The notes under the pieces are model-generated. The model worked only from the letters and a program-made list of their open reading frames with translations. It did not search any database and was not told the DNA's origin. The position numbers were made by a program, and so were the translations under genes. Source: Kitasatospora phosalacinea (GTDB lineage Bacteria; Actinomycetota; Actinomycetes; Streptomycetales; Streptomycetaceae). From it: 64,000 nt of DNA. Location: positions 1 through 64,000 of the forward strand of contig NZ_JNWZ01000003.1 in NCBI RefSeq assembly GCF_000716545.1, written 5' to 3'. Below, piece after piece: positions 44,295 to 53,498 of the stretch (the first letter of the stretch is position 1; every line of letters begins with the position of its first letter).

Positions 44295-45482
44295 TCAGAC
44301 CTTCAGGCGCTGCGACAGGAACTGGAACCCGGCCGGCAGCAGCTTGATCCAGGTCGTGTAGTTGTGGCCGCCCTCGGGGACGGACGCCACCGCGACGGCC
44401 ATCGGCGGCTTCGCGGCAGCGGTGAACGCGTCGGCCTCGGCCCGGAAGTCGCCGTCGCCCTTCTCCGCGCCGCTGAGCATGACCCCGGTGGCGGGCACCG
44501 GCAGGTTGCGCAGCCGCCACAGCAGGTCGGCCTGGTCGCGGCGTTGCCGGCTGCCCTTGAACAGGTCGCCGGTGGTGACGTCCTCGGCGGCCTTCAGGTA
44601 GCCGGAGATGGAGACGCCGCCCGCGAACACCTCCGGGTGCCGCATGGCGAGCTTCGCGGCGCAGTACCCGCCGGTGGAATTGCCCATGACCCCCCAGGCG
44701 CCGGGGCCGGTGGCGATCCGGTAGGCGGCGCCGATCGCGCGCGGAACGTCCTTGGCGAAGTACGTATCGGCCTGCGCGCCGTCGGGGACGTCCTCGCACT
44801 CGGGGTCGGCGGGCATCGCCGGCGAGGGGCGCATCAGCACGAGGACGGTGGGCTGCATCCGTCCGGCCCGGATCTCGTCGAGCGCGACGCCCGGGTAGTT
44901 GAAGCGGGTGATCAGCGCCTTGGCGTCGCCGGGGAAGCCGGTCATCGCGATGATCGCGGGGAACCTGCGCTGCTCGTTGCCGGGCTGGAAGTACTGCGGC
45001 GGCAGGTAGACGTACCCGTCGGTGCTCAGGCCGGTGCGGGCGCCGGGGATCCGCACGGCGCGGATCTCGCCGACCCGGCCGGGGTCGCGCGGCCCGGCGG
45101 TGTTGACCGGTTCGCCGCCGGTCTCCTGGGCGGGCAGCAGGGGGAGGTCCGGCGGGTCGGGCTCGCTGCTCGGGGCGGCGGACGTGGCCGCGGACGGGGT
45201 GGCCCCGGGGACGGGCGCGGCGGCGGCTCGGACGGAGACCGGGGCGTCCGGTCCGGTGCCCAGCAGGTCGTTCCAACTGCTGTAGAACGAGAAGTAGTCG
45301 TTCGCCACCAGGGCGACCACGGCGAGCAGCGCGAACTGGCTGCCGAGCAGCGCGCCGATCCGTCCCAGCACCGCCCGCCAGTGCCGCCGGGCGAGGGCGG
45401 GCCACCACCAGACGGTGGCCCCCAGCGCCGCCACCGCGACCGCGATCGTGAACAGCAGCAGCGTCGTGCTGGTCAGCCCCAT
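44295..45482 (-). CDS. Membrane-anchored esterase of the antigen-85/esterase-D type
   Basis: The product has 395 residues. Two or three N-terminal membrane helices lie in residues 1-65, then an Ala/Pro-rich linker to about 115. The alpha/beta hydrolase domain has TDGYVYLPPQYF, IIAMTGFPGD, the nucleophile GVMGNSTGGYCAAKLAMRHPEVF and the His in PEGGHNYTTW. Such proteins resemble mycolyltransferase or feruloyl-esterase folds and act outside the membrane on acylated compounds. The chosen ATG 45482 starts directly with the first helix. Substrate unknown. Confidence 0.85.
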   Translation of the reverse strand: MGLTSTTLLLFTIAVAVAALGATVWWWPALARRHWRAVLGRIGALLGSQFALLAVVALVANDYFSFYSSWNDLLGTGPDAPVSVRAAAAPVPGATPSAATSAAPSSEPDPPDLPLLPAQETGGEPVNTAGPRDPGRVGEIRAVRIPGARTGLSTDGYVYLPPQYFQPGNEQRRFPAIIAMTGFPGDAKALITRFNYPGVALDEIRAGRMQPTVLVLMRPSPAMPADPECEDVPDGAQADTYFAKDVPRAIGAAYRIATGPGAWGVMGNSTGGYCAAKLAMRHPEVFAGGVSISGYLKAAEDVTTGDLFKGSRQRRDQADLLWRLRNLPVPATGVMLSGAEKGDGDFRAEADAFTAAAKPPMAVAVASVPEGGHNYTTWIKLLPAGFQFLSQRLKV

Positions 45483-45691
45483 GCCCCGTGGTCCCCGTAC
45501 TCTCCGGCGCGCGGCGCGCCCGCGAGCCGGAGAGGCGGGCTCGGGGCGGCCGCGACGAAACGTCCGACGTCTGAACGTGCGGCGCGGGGCACACGGCCCA
45601 CGACGCACCGCGAGCAGTATGCCCGCCGCCGGGGGGACGCCCGGGCCCGGCCCCGTGGTTGCGTCCGGGCCGGGCGGGCGTCGGGCACGGG

Positions 45692-46456
45692 TCAGGCGTG
45701 GGTGCCGCCGTCGATCCGGATCTCGGTGCCGGTGACGAACGCGCCGTCGTCGGAGGCCAGCATGGCGATCACGCCGGCCACCGTCTCGGGGCCCGCGAAG
45801 CCCTGGCCGAGCGCGGGCCGCAGCTTGACGAACCACGACGTGTCGGCGTCCTCGGGCAGGCCGGGGTCGGCGGTCATGCCGGAGGCGATCGAGCCGGGCG
45901 CGACGCTGACGGCGCGCAGGCCCTGCTTGGCGTACTCGGCGGCGATCGCGTGGGTGAAGGACTGGATGCCGCCCTTGGTCGCGGCGTACGCGGCCATGTA
46001 GGGGTGGGCGAAGGAGGCGGAGGTGGAGGAGAAGTTGACCACCACGCCGCGGCCGGTGGCGAGCAGCGCGGGCAGCGCCTCGCGGGTGACCAGGAAGGTG
46101 CCGGTCAGGTTGACCGCGAGCATCCGGTTCCAGAACTCCAGGGTGGTCCGCTCGGTGTGCGCGGAGCGCAGGATGCCGGCCGCGTTGACCAGCACGTCCA
46201 GGCCGCCGAGCCCGGCGATCGCGCCGCCGACGCCGTCCCGGACGGACGTCTCGTCGGAGATGTCGACGACCACGGTGGTCAGCCGGTCGGCGGTGCCGTC
46301 GGCCTCGGCCTGCCGGTGGGTGGCGGCGAGCCCGTCCTCGGCGACGTCGGCGGCGACCACGGTGCCGCCCTCGGCCAGGATCCGGTGGACGGCGGCCCGG
46401 CCGATGCCGGAGCCGGCGCCGGTGACCAGGGCGCGGCGGCCTTCGAAACGCTTCAT
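45692..46456 (-). CDS. Short-chain dehydrogenase/reductase
   Basis: The product has 254 residues, a classical SDR. The NAD(P) motif is ALVTGAGSGIGRAAVH; VDIS binds the adenine ring; VLVNAAGILR and the active-site YAATKGG follow. An Asp in AADVAEDG at the end of the second strand suggests NAD rather than NADP. Substrate not readable. It is divergent from a TetR gene across 153 bases that hold a perfect 17-base palindrome, so it is the likely regulated target. Confidence 0.9.
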   Translation of the reverse strand: MKRFEGRRALVTGAGSGIGRAAVHRILAEGGTVVAADVAEDGLAATHRQAEADGTADRLTTVVVDISDETSVRDGVGGAIAGLGGLDVLVNAAGILRSAHTERTTLEFWNRMLAVNLTGTFLVTREALPALLATGRGVVVNFSSTSASFAHPYMAAYAATKGGIQSFTHAIAAEYAKQGLRAVSVAPGSIASGMTADPGLPEDADTSWFVKLRPALGQGFAGPETVAGVIAMLASDDGAFVTGTEIRIDGGTHA

Positions 46457-46520
46457 GGCGGGGTCTCCCTGTGGTGCGGCGGATCGGCGGATCGATCCGA
46501 TGTATGCACGGTACGCCTGG

Positions 46521-46537
46521 ATGGCACGTTGTGCCAT
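46521..46537. promoter_or_regulatory. TetR-type operator between SDR and TetR genes
   Basis: The perfect inverted repeat ATGGCAC-GTT-GTGCCAT lies 64 bases before the SDR start and 72 bases before the TetR start. Size, symmetry and place are typical for a TetR dimer that controls both divergent genes. Confidence 0.75.
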
Positions 46538-46609
46538 ATCCGCATCCTGTGACGTCCGCCCCGCTAGGCTGGAGCCGCCGACCGACCGCACGCACCGGGG
46601 GAACCGCAG

Positions 46610-47236
46610 ATGCCCGCGCCCGACCGCCCGCCGCTCTCCCTCACCGAGCGCCGCAAGGCCGCCACCCAGCAGGAGATCGCGCTCGCCGCCGCCCGCCTGT
46701 TCGCCGAGCACGGCGCCGAGGCCACCACCGCCGAGGACATCGCCCGCACCTCCGGCGTCTCGCTGCGCACCTTCTACCGCTACTTCCGCACCAAGGAGGA
46801 CGCGGTGGCCCCGCTGCTCGCCGAGGGCTCCCGCCGGTGGGTGGCCCTGCTCGCCGCCACCTCCCCCGGCACCCCGCCGCTCACCGCCCTGCTGGACTCC
46901 GCCCGCGCCGCACTCGCCCCCGCCCCCGGCCACCCGGCCGAGTCCCTGGCCTGGACGCGCGGCCTGCTGCGCGCCATGCCGGACGACCCGGCGCTGCGCG
47001 ACGTCTGGCACCGCGTCCACCACGACGCCGAGACCGCGCTGCACCCCGTCCTGGCCCGGCTCGCCGGGCTGGACGCCGAGGGTCTGGACGCCCGGCTGCT
47101 GACCGCCGCCGCGAACACCGCGATGCGGGTGGCCGTGGAGACCTGGGCCGCCGGCGACGCGCCGCCCGCCGACGCCGCCGACCTGGCCGGCGCCGCGTTC
47201 CGCCGCCTCGCCGGGCCGCTCCTCCCACCCGCCTGA
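46610..47236 (+). CDS. TetR-family transcriptional regulator
   Basis: The product has 208 residues. The HTH is at about 15-60: RRKAATQQEIALAAARLFAEHGAEATTAEDIARTSGVSLRTFYRYFRTKEDAV. The C-terminal part is helical and Ala-rich with MRVAVETWAAGDAP, resembling the MftR-like group. It should repress the divergent SDR and itself through the palindrome at 46521. The ligand is unknown. Confidence 0.9.
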   Translation: MPAPDRPPLSLTERRKAATQQEIALAAARLFAEHGAEATTAEDIARTSGVSLRTFYRYFRTKEDAVAPLLAEGSRRWVALLAATSPGTPPLTALLDSARAALAPAPGHPAESLAWTRGLLRAMPDDPALRDVWHRVHHDAETALHPVLARLAGLDAEGLDARLLTAAANTAMRVAVETWAAGDAPPADAADLAGAAFRRLAGPLLPPA

Positions 47237-47332
47237 CGGCCGCCCGCCTGACGGCCGCCCCCGCCCGGCTCCCGCCCGCCCGGCAGCCGACGGCCCCGCG
47301 GCGGTCACCCCGGGACGGTCACCCCGCGGCGG

Positions 47333-48196
47333 TCACACCGGGACGACGGCCACCGGGCAGTGCGCGTGGTGCAGGACGGCGTGCACGGGCGTCGCCAGCC
47401 GCAGGCCGAAGCGCGGCGCCGGCTCGTGCCGGGAGACCACCACCAGGGCGGCTTCGCGCGAGGACTCGACCAGGGCCGCGGCGGCGCTGCCGGACGACTG
47501 GTGGCTCTCCACCTCGACGCCGGGGTACTCCTCGCGCACCGGGTCGCAGGTGCGGCGCAGCAGCTGCTCGTGCAACTGGGCCTCCTCGCCCAGTTCGTCG
47601 ACCATCGGCGCCATCCGCCCCACGTCGGCGACCACCGGCGACCAGGTGTGCACGGCCCGCACCGGCAGGCCCCGGCGGGCGGCGGTCTCGCAGCCGAACC
47701 GGAGCGCGGCGGCGTCGCGTTCGTCGTGGACGGCGACCAGCACCGGCCCGTCCGGGTGCTCGGTGCCGCGGACCACCGCCACCGGGCAGGCGGCGTGCGC
47801 GGCGACCCGCAGGCTGACCGAGCCGAGCAGCAGCGAGGCGAACCCGCCGTGGCCGCGCGTCCCGAGCACGGCGAGCGAGGCGTGCTCGGCCGCCGTCAGC
47901 ACCGCCTCCCCGGCGTCGCGCGGCACCACGTCCCCGGTGATCCGCAACCCCGGGTGGGCGGCCTCCAGCGTGGCCTGCACCGCCTCCAGCAGTTCGGCGG
48001 CCTCGCGCAGGATCAGGTCGGTGACGGTGGCGCCGGCGCGCGGCGAGAGCGTCACCGTGCCGGTGTTGACGGCGTGCACCAGGTGCAGCCCCGTCCCCCG
48101 CCACTCGGCCTCCCGGGCGGCCCACTCGGCGGCCTCCGCCGCGGGCACCGACCCGTCGATCCCCGCCACCACCCCGTTCGCTGCCCTGATCTCCAT
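47333..48196 (-). CDS. Universal stress protein with two UspA domains
   Basis: The product has 287 residues. The first domain (about 1-140) has VVAGIDGSVPAAEAAEWAAREA and the ATP-binding motif GTRGHGGFASLLLGSVSLRVAAHAACPVAVV. The second (about 148-287) keeps VLVAVHDERDAAAL but its nucleotide loop is degenerate (SRHEPAPRFGLRLATPVHAVLHHAHCPVAVV), so only the first domain probably binds ATP. GAGGAGTGCACC precedes the ATG. It lies behind the aspartate decarboxylase operon in the same direction but with 157 bases between, so it is probably separate. Confidence 0.92.
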   Translation of the reverse strand: MEIRAANGVVAGIDGSVPAAEAAEWAAREAEWRGTGLHLVHAVNTGTVTLSPRAGATVTDLILREAAELLEAVQATLEAAHPGLRITGDVVPRDAGEAVLTAAEHASLAVLGTRGHGGFASLLLGSVSLRVAAHAACPVAVVRGTEHPDGPVLVAVHDERDAAALRFGCETAARRGLPVRAVHTWSPVVADVGRMAPMVDELGEEAQLHEQLLRRTCDPVREEYPGVEVESHQSSGSAAAALVESSREAALVVVSRHEPAPRFGLRLATPVHAVLHHAHCPVAVVPV

Positions 48197-48353
48197 GGTG
48201 CACTCCTCGGATCGGGCTCACCCCGGCCCCTCCCTTCCAGCATGCGCCGCCCGCCCCCGCCCGGCCAGACCGGACCGGCCCCGCCCGGTCTTCCGCGTGC
48301 GCCGAGCGGGGCCGCGCCCCGGGGCGGGGGCGGGGCCCCGGGCCTGCGGGGCG

Positions 48354-50006
48354 TCACTCGCCCCCGGCGGCCCGCCACTCGGCGCGGTAGTCGTCGAAGA
48401 TGGCCTTCAGGTGGTGGCCGATCTTGAGGTAGTCGAGGTCGTCGAGGTTGGCGAGGGAGACCCGGACCGACCATTCGGGGCCGTCGAAGCCGCCGCCGTT
48501 GAGGAGGACGACGCCGGTCTGCTCGGCGAGGCGGAAGAGCGGTTCGGTGGGTTCGTAGTTCTCCTTCAGGAAGGCGGCGAAGCCGGGCCCCGAGGTGCGT
48601 TCGGCTTCGGCGAGCAGGTCGAGTTCGACGTAGTAGCCGGCCCGCTGCGGGTCCTCGGAGATCTTCATCCCGGAGCCTTCGAGCAGCAGGTCGAGGCGCT
48701 GCTTGACGACGGCCTGCACCTTGGCCTTGTACGCCTTGCCCTCGGGGAGCAGCGCGAAGAGCGAGAACAGGGTGAGCTGGGCCTGCTGCGGGAGGGAGAG
48801 TCCGGCGGTGTGGTTGAGGGCGACCTGCCGGGAGTCGGCGACCAGGCGGTCGATGAAGCGGATGCTGCCGGGGTCGAGGCTGAGGCTGCCGTAGCGCTTG
48901 GCGAGGCGGTCCTGCTCGGCCTGCGGGAGGGCGGCGATGGCGTCGTCGATGACGTTGTCGCGCTGGAGGCCGATGACGCCGAGGCGGTGGCCGGTGCAGC
49001 CGTAGTGCTTGGAGTAGGAGTAGACGAGCAGGGTGTTGCGGGGCAGGTCGGCGGCGATGCTGCGGAAGTGGTCGACGAAGGTGCCGTAGACGTCGTCGGT
49101 GACGATGACCAGGTTCGGGTTGTCGGTGGCGACGATGGACTTGATCTGGTCGGTGACCCGCTGGGAGAGCGCGAGGGAGGGCGGGTTGCTGGGGTTGACC
49201 AGGCAGACGAGCTTGACGGCGGGGTCGGCGAGCTTGGCGACCTCCTCGGTGGGGTAGCGCCATTCGCGCACGCCGGCCTCGGCGAAGGAGGAGGCCTGGA
49301 TCCGGACGACGTCGAACTCGTAGGTGTCGAGTTCGGGGATCTCGATGTAGGGGGTGAAGACCGGCACCATCAGGGCGATCTTGTCGCCCTTGTGCAGGAT
49401 GCCGTTCTTCATCAGGGAGTCGAAGATGTAGCACATGGCGGCGGTGCCGCCTTCGGTGGCGAACAGGTCGAGGTCGCCCTCGGGCGGCCGGCGGTCCATC
49501 AGTTCGTCGTGCAGGTAGCCGGTGACGATCTGTTCGGCGCAGGTCAGCATCCGGTCGGGGACGGGGTAGTTGTCGCCGATGGCGGCGTCGGCGAGCTCGT
49601 GCAGGAAGGCGTCGCGGTCGAGGTCGAAGCGGTCGACGGCGAGGCCGGTGCAGGCGGTGAGCAGTTCGATGCCGGGCAGTTCGGGGTGGGAGCGGGCGAA
49701 GTGGTCGTAGCGGGCGGCGATGCCGGTCTGCTCGGGCATGCCGCCGAGGTTGTCGGCGGTCCAGACCCGGCGGGACTCGCTGAGCGCGAAGTGGCCGAGG
49801 GCGAGCATGGCTTCGCGGGGGCCGGTGCAGACCCAGTTGGGGTTGCCGCGGCCGGCGTTGAGCATGTGGACGGTGGTCTTGTCCTTCTGCCCGGGCTGGT
49901 CGGCCTGGTAGACCTCGGCGAGCCTGATGAACTCGCCCTTGAGCTCGAACGGGCTGAGCCGGGAGAGTCGCTGGATCTCCTCGCGGCTGATCGACGGCTT
50001 GCTCAT
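48354..50006 (-). CDS. asdA: Aspartate 4-decarboxylase (bifunctional aspartate aminotransferase), PLP-dependent
   Basis: The product has 550 residues, the expected length for AsdA and much longer than plain aminotransferases. Typical parts are MLNAGRGNPNWVCTGPREAMLALGHFAL, FATEGGTAAMCYIFDSLMKNG, CLVNPSNPPSLALS, IVTDDVYGTFVDHF and the PLP-Lys in YSYSKHYGCTGHRLGVIG. It converts L-aspartate to L-alanine and carbon dioxide. It follows two AspT-type antiporter genes on the same strand (47 bases from the nearer). With aspartate in and alanine out, each cycle consumes a cytoplasmic proton and so can build proton-motive force. Confidence 0.94.
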   Translation of the reverse strand: MSKPSISREEIQRLSRLSPFELKGEFIRLAEVYQADQPGQKDKTTVHMLNAGRGNPNWVCTGPREAMLALGHFALSESRRVWTADNLGGMPEQTGIAARYDHFARSHPELPGIELLTACTGLAVDRFDLDRDAFLHELADAAIGDNYPVPDRMLTCAEQIVTGYLHDELMDRRPPEGDLDLFATEGGTAAMCYIFDSLMKNGILHKGDKIALMVPVFTPYIEIPELDTYEFDVVRIQASSFAEAGVREWRYPTEEVAKLADPAVKLVCLVNPSNPPSLALSQRVTDQIKSIVATDNPNLVIVTDDVYGTFVDHFRSIAADLPRNTLLVYSYSKHYGCTGHRLGVIGLQRDNVIDDAIAALPQAEQDRLAKRYGSLSLDPGSIRFIDRLVADSRQVALNHTAGLSLPQQAQLTLFSLFALLPEGKAYKAKVQAVVKQRLDLLLEGSGMKISEDPQRAGYYVELDLLAEAERTSGPGFAAFLKENYEPTEPLFRLAEQTGVVLLNGGGFDGPEWSVRVSLANLDDLDYLKIGHHLKAIFDDYRAEWRAAGGE

Positions 50007-50053
50007 GGTGCGCTTCTTTCGGAAGGGACGGCCCTCGGGGGACGGCGGACGGT

Positions 50054-51751
50054 TCAACCGAGCAGGGCGACGATGACGGCGCCCCAGATGGTCAGCAGGA
50101 CGTTCCCGGCGGCGTACGGGATGGTGTAGCCGAGGGTGGGGATCTGGCTGCGGGAGGCCTCGTTGACGGCCCCGATCGCGGCGGTGGTGGTCTGCGCGCC
50201 GGCGACCACGCCCATCAGGATCGGCGGGCGCATCCTGAACACGAAGTGGCCGATCAGCAGGCCGACGACCAGCGGGGCGACGGTGGCGACGGCGCCCCAC
50301 ACCAGCAGGCCCCAACCGGCCTGGGAGAGGCCGCTGGTGAAGCTCGGTCCGGCGTTGATGCCGACGATGGCGACGAACGCGCACAGGCCGAGGGTGTCCA
50401 TGAACCACTGGGCGCCGGGCGGCACGTTGCCGAAGGTCGGGTACTTGCCGCGGATCCAGCCGAACACCAGGCCCATGATCAGCGCGCCGCCGGAGGTGGA
50501 CAGGCTGATCGGCACGCCGCCGAGGGTGAGCGCGGGGATGCCGATGCAGCCGCCGAGGAAGATGCCGAGGCCCACCCAGGTCATGTCGGTGGCGAAGCTG
50601 GTCGGCACGGGTTTGCCGATCGCCCGCGCGGCCGGCCCGACCAGCCGCTCGGGGCCGGACAGCAGCAGGGTGTCGCCGCGTTCGACCCGGGTGGTGAGCC
50701 GGTACGGGAACTCGGCGCCGGAGCGGTACACCTCGTCGACGAACACCCCGACCATGAACGGCTCCCGGCGGAGCTCCGCGATGGTCCTGCCGAGCTGGGC
50801 CTTCTCGGAGGCGACGACGTGCAGGTGCTCGGTCTGGTAGCCGAGCAGTTCGACGTCGTCGCTCTCGGGGCCGACGGCGGCGACCGGGTCGAACTCGACC
50901 AGGTCGTGGCGGAGCGCGCTGACGGCGACCACGTCGCCGCGCTCGATGACGGTCTGCTGGTCGTGGTCGAGGATCTTGCCGTCGCGGCGGACGCGGGTGA
51001 GGTAGATCCGGCGCCCGGCGGCCCGTTCGCGCTGTTCGATCTGCTCGATGGTGGAGCCGGCCAGGCCGTTGACGGCGGTGTAGGCGCGCAGCACGACCTC
51101 GTAGTAGCCCTCGGCGAGGTCGGGGTCGTCGGCGGGGGCGTCGAGTTCGGCGGCGAGTTCGCGGGAGTCGGCGGCGAGGTCGCTGCGCAGGAAGCGGGGG
51201 GCGATGTTGGCCAGCAGGATCGCGCACAGGACGGTGCCGAGCGGGTAGGTGACGGCGTACCCGATCGGGACGAGGTTCTGCTGGGCGGTGACCTGGTCCT
51301 GGCTGAGGCCGGGCAGTCCGGCGATGGCGTCCTGGGCGACGCCGATGACGGCGGACTGGGTGAGCGCGCCGCCGAGCAGTCCGGCGCCGAGCCCGGGCCC
51401 GTAGCCGAGCATCTCGGCGAAGCCCCAGCAGATCGCCAGGCCGCTGAGGCAGACCGCGAGGGTGACCGCGACCTGCGGCAGGCCGTCCCTCTTGAGGCCG
51501 CGGAAGAACTGCGGGCCGACCTTGTAGCCGAGGGCGAACAGGAACATGATGAAGAACACCGACTTGACGGTGCCGTTGACCTCGACGTCGGTGAGCCAGC
51601 CGGTGAACAGCCCGGCGACCAGGCAGCCGGTGACGGCGCCCAGGCCGATCGCCTTCCAGTGCAGCCGGCCGATCAGGAAGCCGATCGCGATGGTCAGGAA
51701 GATCAGCAGTTCGGGGTAGGGCTTGAAGACGTGGTCGGTGATCCAGTCCAT
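50054..51751 (-). CDS. aspT: Aspartate:alanine antiporter, AspT family (copy 1)
   Basis: The product has 565 residues. About five helices at the N-terminus (residues 12-190), a cytoplasmic section with two RCK_C-type domains at about 205-365, and about five to six C-terminal helices give the AspT/AAE layout. TLGGVPISLSTSGGALIMGLVFGWIRGKYPTFG and GVVAGAQTTTAAIGAVNEAS are the pore-lining repeats. It exchanges aspartate for alanine. It starts 6 bases after the stop of its paralogue and precedes asdA, making a three-gene operon. Confidence 0.92.
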   Translation of the reverse strand: MDWITDHVFKPYPELLIFLTIAIGFLIGRLHWKAIGLGAVTGCLVAGLFTGWLTDVEVNGTVKSVFFIMFLFALGYKVGPQFFRGLKRDGLPQVAVTLAVCLSGLAICWGFAEMLGYGPGLGAGLLGGALTQSAVIGVAQDAIAGLPGLSQDQVTAQQNLVPIGYAVTYPLGTVLCAILLANIAPRFLRSDLAADSRELAAELDAPADDPDLAEGYYEVVLRAYTAVNGLAGSTIEQIEQRERAAGRRIYLTRVRRDGKILDHDQQTVIERGDVVAVSALRHDLVEFDPVAAVGPESDDVELLGYQTEHLHVVASEKAQLGRTIAELRREPFMVGVFVDEVYRSGAEFPYRLTTRVERGDTLLLSGPERLVGPAARAIGKPVPTSFATDMTWVGLGIFLGGCIGIPALTLGGVPISLSTSGGALIMGLVFGWIRGKYPTFGNVPPGAQWFMDTLGLCAFVAIVGINAGPSFTSGLSQAGWGLLVWGAVATVAPLVVGLLIGHFVFRMRPPILMGVVAGAQTTTAAIGAVNEASRSQIPTLGYTIPYAAGNVLLTIWGAVIVALLG

Positions 51752-51757
51752 CGACGG

Positions 51758-53440
51758 TCAGCCTCCGCCCAGTCCGACCAGGCCGACCAGCAGTGGTCCG
51801 GTGAGCGGGAGCAGGAAGTTGGAGATGGTGTAGGTGATGGTGTAGCCGAGCATCGGGACGCTGCTCTGGGCGACGTTGCCGACGGCGGTGATCGCGGGGG
51901 TGGAGCACTGCTGGCCGGCGATCGCGCCGACCAGGATCGGTGGTTCGATCTTGAGGAAGCGGCGTCCGATGAACAGGCCGAGGAAGGCGGGGATGACGAC
52001 CATGAGGATGCCGGAGACCGGGAGCAGCACGGGGTACTGCTTGAGCAGCGGTCCGGCGTCGGGGCCGGCGGCCATGCCGGTGACGGCGATGAACATGGCC
52101 AGGCCGAGGTCCTTCGTGGTCTGCGCGGCGGCCGGCGGGTAGGCGCCGAAGGTGGGGCGCAGCGAGCGGACCCAGCCGAAGACCAGGCCGGAGATCAGGC
52201 AGCCGCCGCCGGTGCCGAGGGTGAGGTTGACCTCGCCGAGGTGGACGTTGACCTTGCCGAGCAGGACGCCGAGGCAGATGCCGAGCGAGATGTAGATGTA
52301 GTCGGCGGTGTCGGAGCGGACGGTGGCGCCGACCTTGCTCGCGAACCGCTCGACCCGGGAGCGGGCGCCGACCACGGTGAGGGTGTCGCCGCGGTGCACC
52401 TCGGTCTCGCCGACGGCGGGCAGGTGGTGGTCGACGCGCTGGATGTCGGTGAGGAAGACGCCGCCGGTGGCGTCGCGGTCCCGGTCGCGGACGGAGTCGA
52501 GGGTGTGTCCGGCGACCTCCTTGTTGGTGACCACGACCTGGCGGACGGCCAGCGGACTGTCCAGGCCGGGGACGCCGCTGGTCTCGGGGCCGAGTTCGTG
52601 TCCGGCGTCGATCACGGCGGCGCGCCGGCCGACCACCAGCACCTGGTCGCCGCGGCGCAGCACCGGGTCGTCGTCGACGCCGAGCTTCTTGCCGCTGCGG
52701 CTGACCGCCTCGACGGTGACCAGTTGGCCGGAGCGCTCCTGGATCCGGCTGATCCTGGTGCCCTCGCCCTGTGAGACCAGGTAGGTGCGGCCGACCAGGG
52801 CGGGCAGCGCGGGGGCTTCGCCGGGCTCCAGTTCGCCGGCGCCGCCGCGCATCTTCTCCCAGACCTGGCGGGAGGCTTCGGGCAGCTTGATCCGCATCAG
52901 CAGCGGGAACAGCTGGCTGGTCAGCAGGACGATGCTGATCAGGCCGAACAGGTAGCAGACCGAGTAGGCGGTGGCGACGTGCGCCTGCAGCTGGGTGGTC
53001 TGGTCGGCGGTGATGCCGGGGAGTTTGGCGATCGCGTCCTGCGCGGTGCCGACGGCGGCGGACTCGGTGGCGGCGCCGGCCAGGATGCCCGCGGCGGTGC
53101 CGACGTCCAGGTCGAAGGCCTTGGCGATGCCGAGCGCCATCAGGACGACGACGACCGCCTCCATGACGGAGAGCACGCCGAAGCGCAGGCCCTTGGCGTT
53201 CATGTTGGCGAAGAACTGCGGGCCGGCGATGTAGCCGAGCGAGAAGATGAACAGGGCGAACGCCACGTTCTTGACGTCGGCGTTCACCGAGACGTTCTGG
53301 GCGCCGACCAGCATCGACACGATCAGGACGCCGCAGATGCCGCCCAGTTGGATCGGTCCGACGCGGAGTTTTCCGACCAGGTAGCCCAGGCCCAGACAGA
53401 AGAAGAGGGCGAGAACGGCGTTCTCACGCAGGAGGCTCAT
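51758..53440 (-). CDS. aspT: Aspartate:alanine antiporter, AspT family (copy 2)
   Basis: The product has 560 residues with the same two-half layout: RENAVLALFFCLGLGYLVGKLRVGPIQLGG at the start, a central RCK_C-type part at about 200-380 and the C-terminal half with GTGGGCLISGLVFGWVRSLRPTFGAYP and GAIAGQQCSTPAITAVGN. The two copies are only moderately alike, so they are old paralogues and may work as a pair or with different substrates. ATG 53440 lacks a ribosome-binding site but a TAATAC -10 box ends 4 bases before it, suggesting a leaderless message. A GTG at 53485 would add 15 residues and is less likely. Confidence 0.9.
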   Translation of the reverse strand: MSLLRENAVLALFFCLGLGYLVGKLRVGPIQLGGICGVLIVSMLVGAQNVSVNADVKNVAFALFIFSLGYIAGPQFFANMNAKGLRFGVLSVMEAVVVVLMALGIAKAFDLDVGTAAGILAGAATESAAVGTAQDAIAKLPGITADQTTQLQAHVATAYSVCYLFGLISIVLLTSQLFPLLMRIKLPEASRQVWEKMRGGAGELEPGEAPALPALVGRTYLVSQGEGTRISRIQERSGQLVTVEAVSRSGKKLGVDDDPVLRRGDQVLVVGRRAAVIDAGHELGPETSGVPGLDSPLAVRQVVVTNKEVAGHTLDSVRDRDRDATGGVFLTDIQRVDHHLPAVGETEVHRGDTLTVVGARSRVERFASKVGATVRSDTADYIYISLGICLGVLLGKVNVHLGEVNLTLGTGGGCLISGLVFGWVRSLRPTFGAYPPAAAQTTKDLGLAMFIAVTGMAAGPDAGPLLKQYPVLLPVSGILMVVIPAFLGLFIGRRFLKIEPPILVGAIAGQQCSTPAITAVGNVAQSSVPMLGYTITYTISNFLLPLTGPLLVGLVGLGGG

Positions 53441-53444
53441 GAGC

Positions 53445-53450
53445 GTATTA
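53445..53450 (-). promoter_or_regulatory. -10 box of the aspT-aspT-asdA operon, probably leaderless
   Basis: TAATAC on the minus strand ends four bases before ATG 53440. Transcription starting about 7 bases after the box begins at or within two bases of the ATG. GACATA 17 bases upstream could serve as a weak -35. There is no Shine-Dalgarno sequence before the ATG, consistent with leaderless translation, which is common in actinomycetes. Confidence 0.55.
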
Positions 53451-53498
53451 GATCCGAATTGCCGCTCTATGTCCCGATTTAACACGCCGCCATGATCA

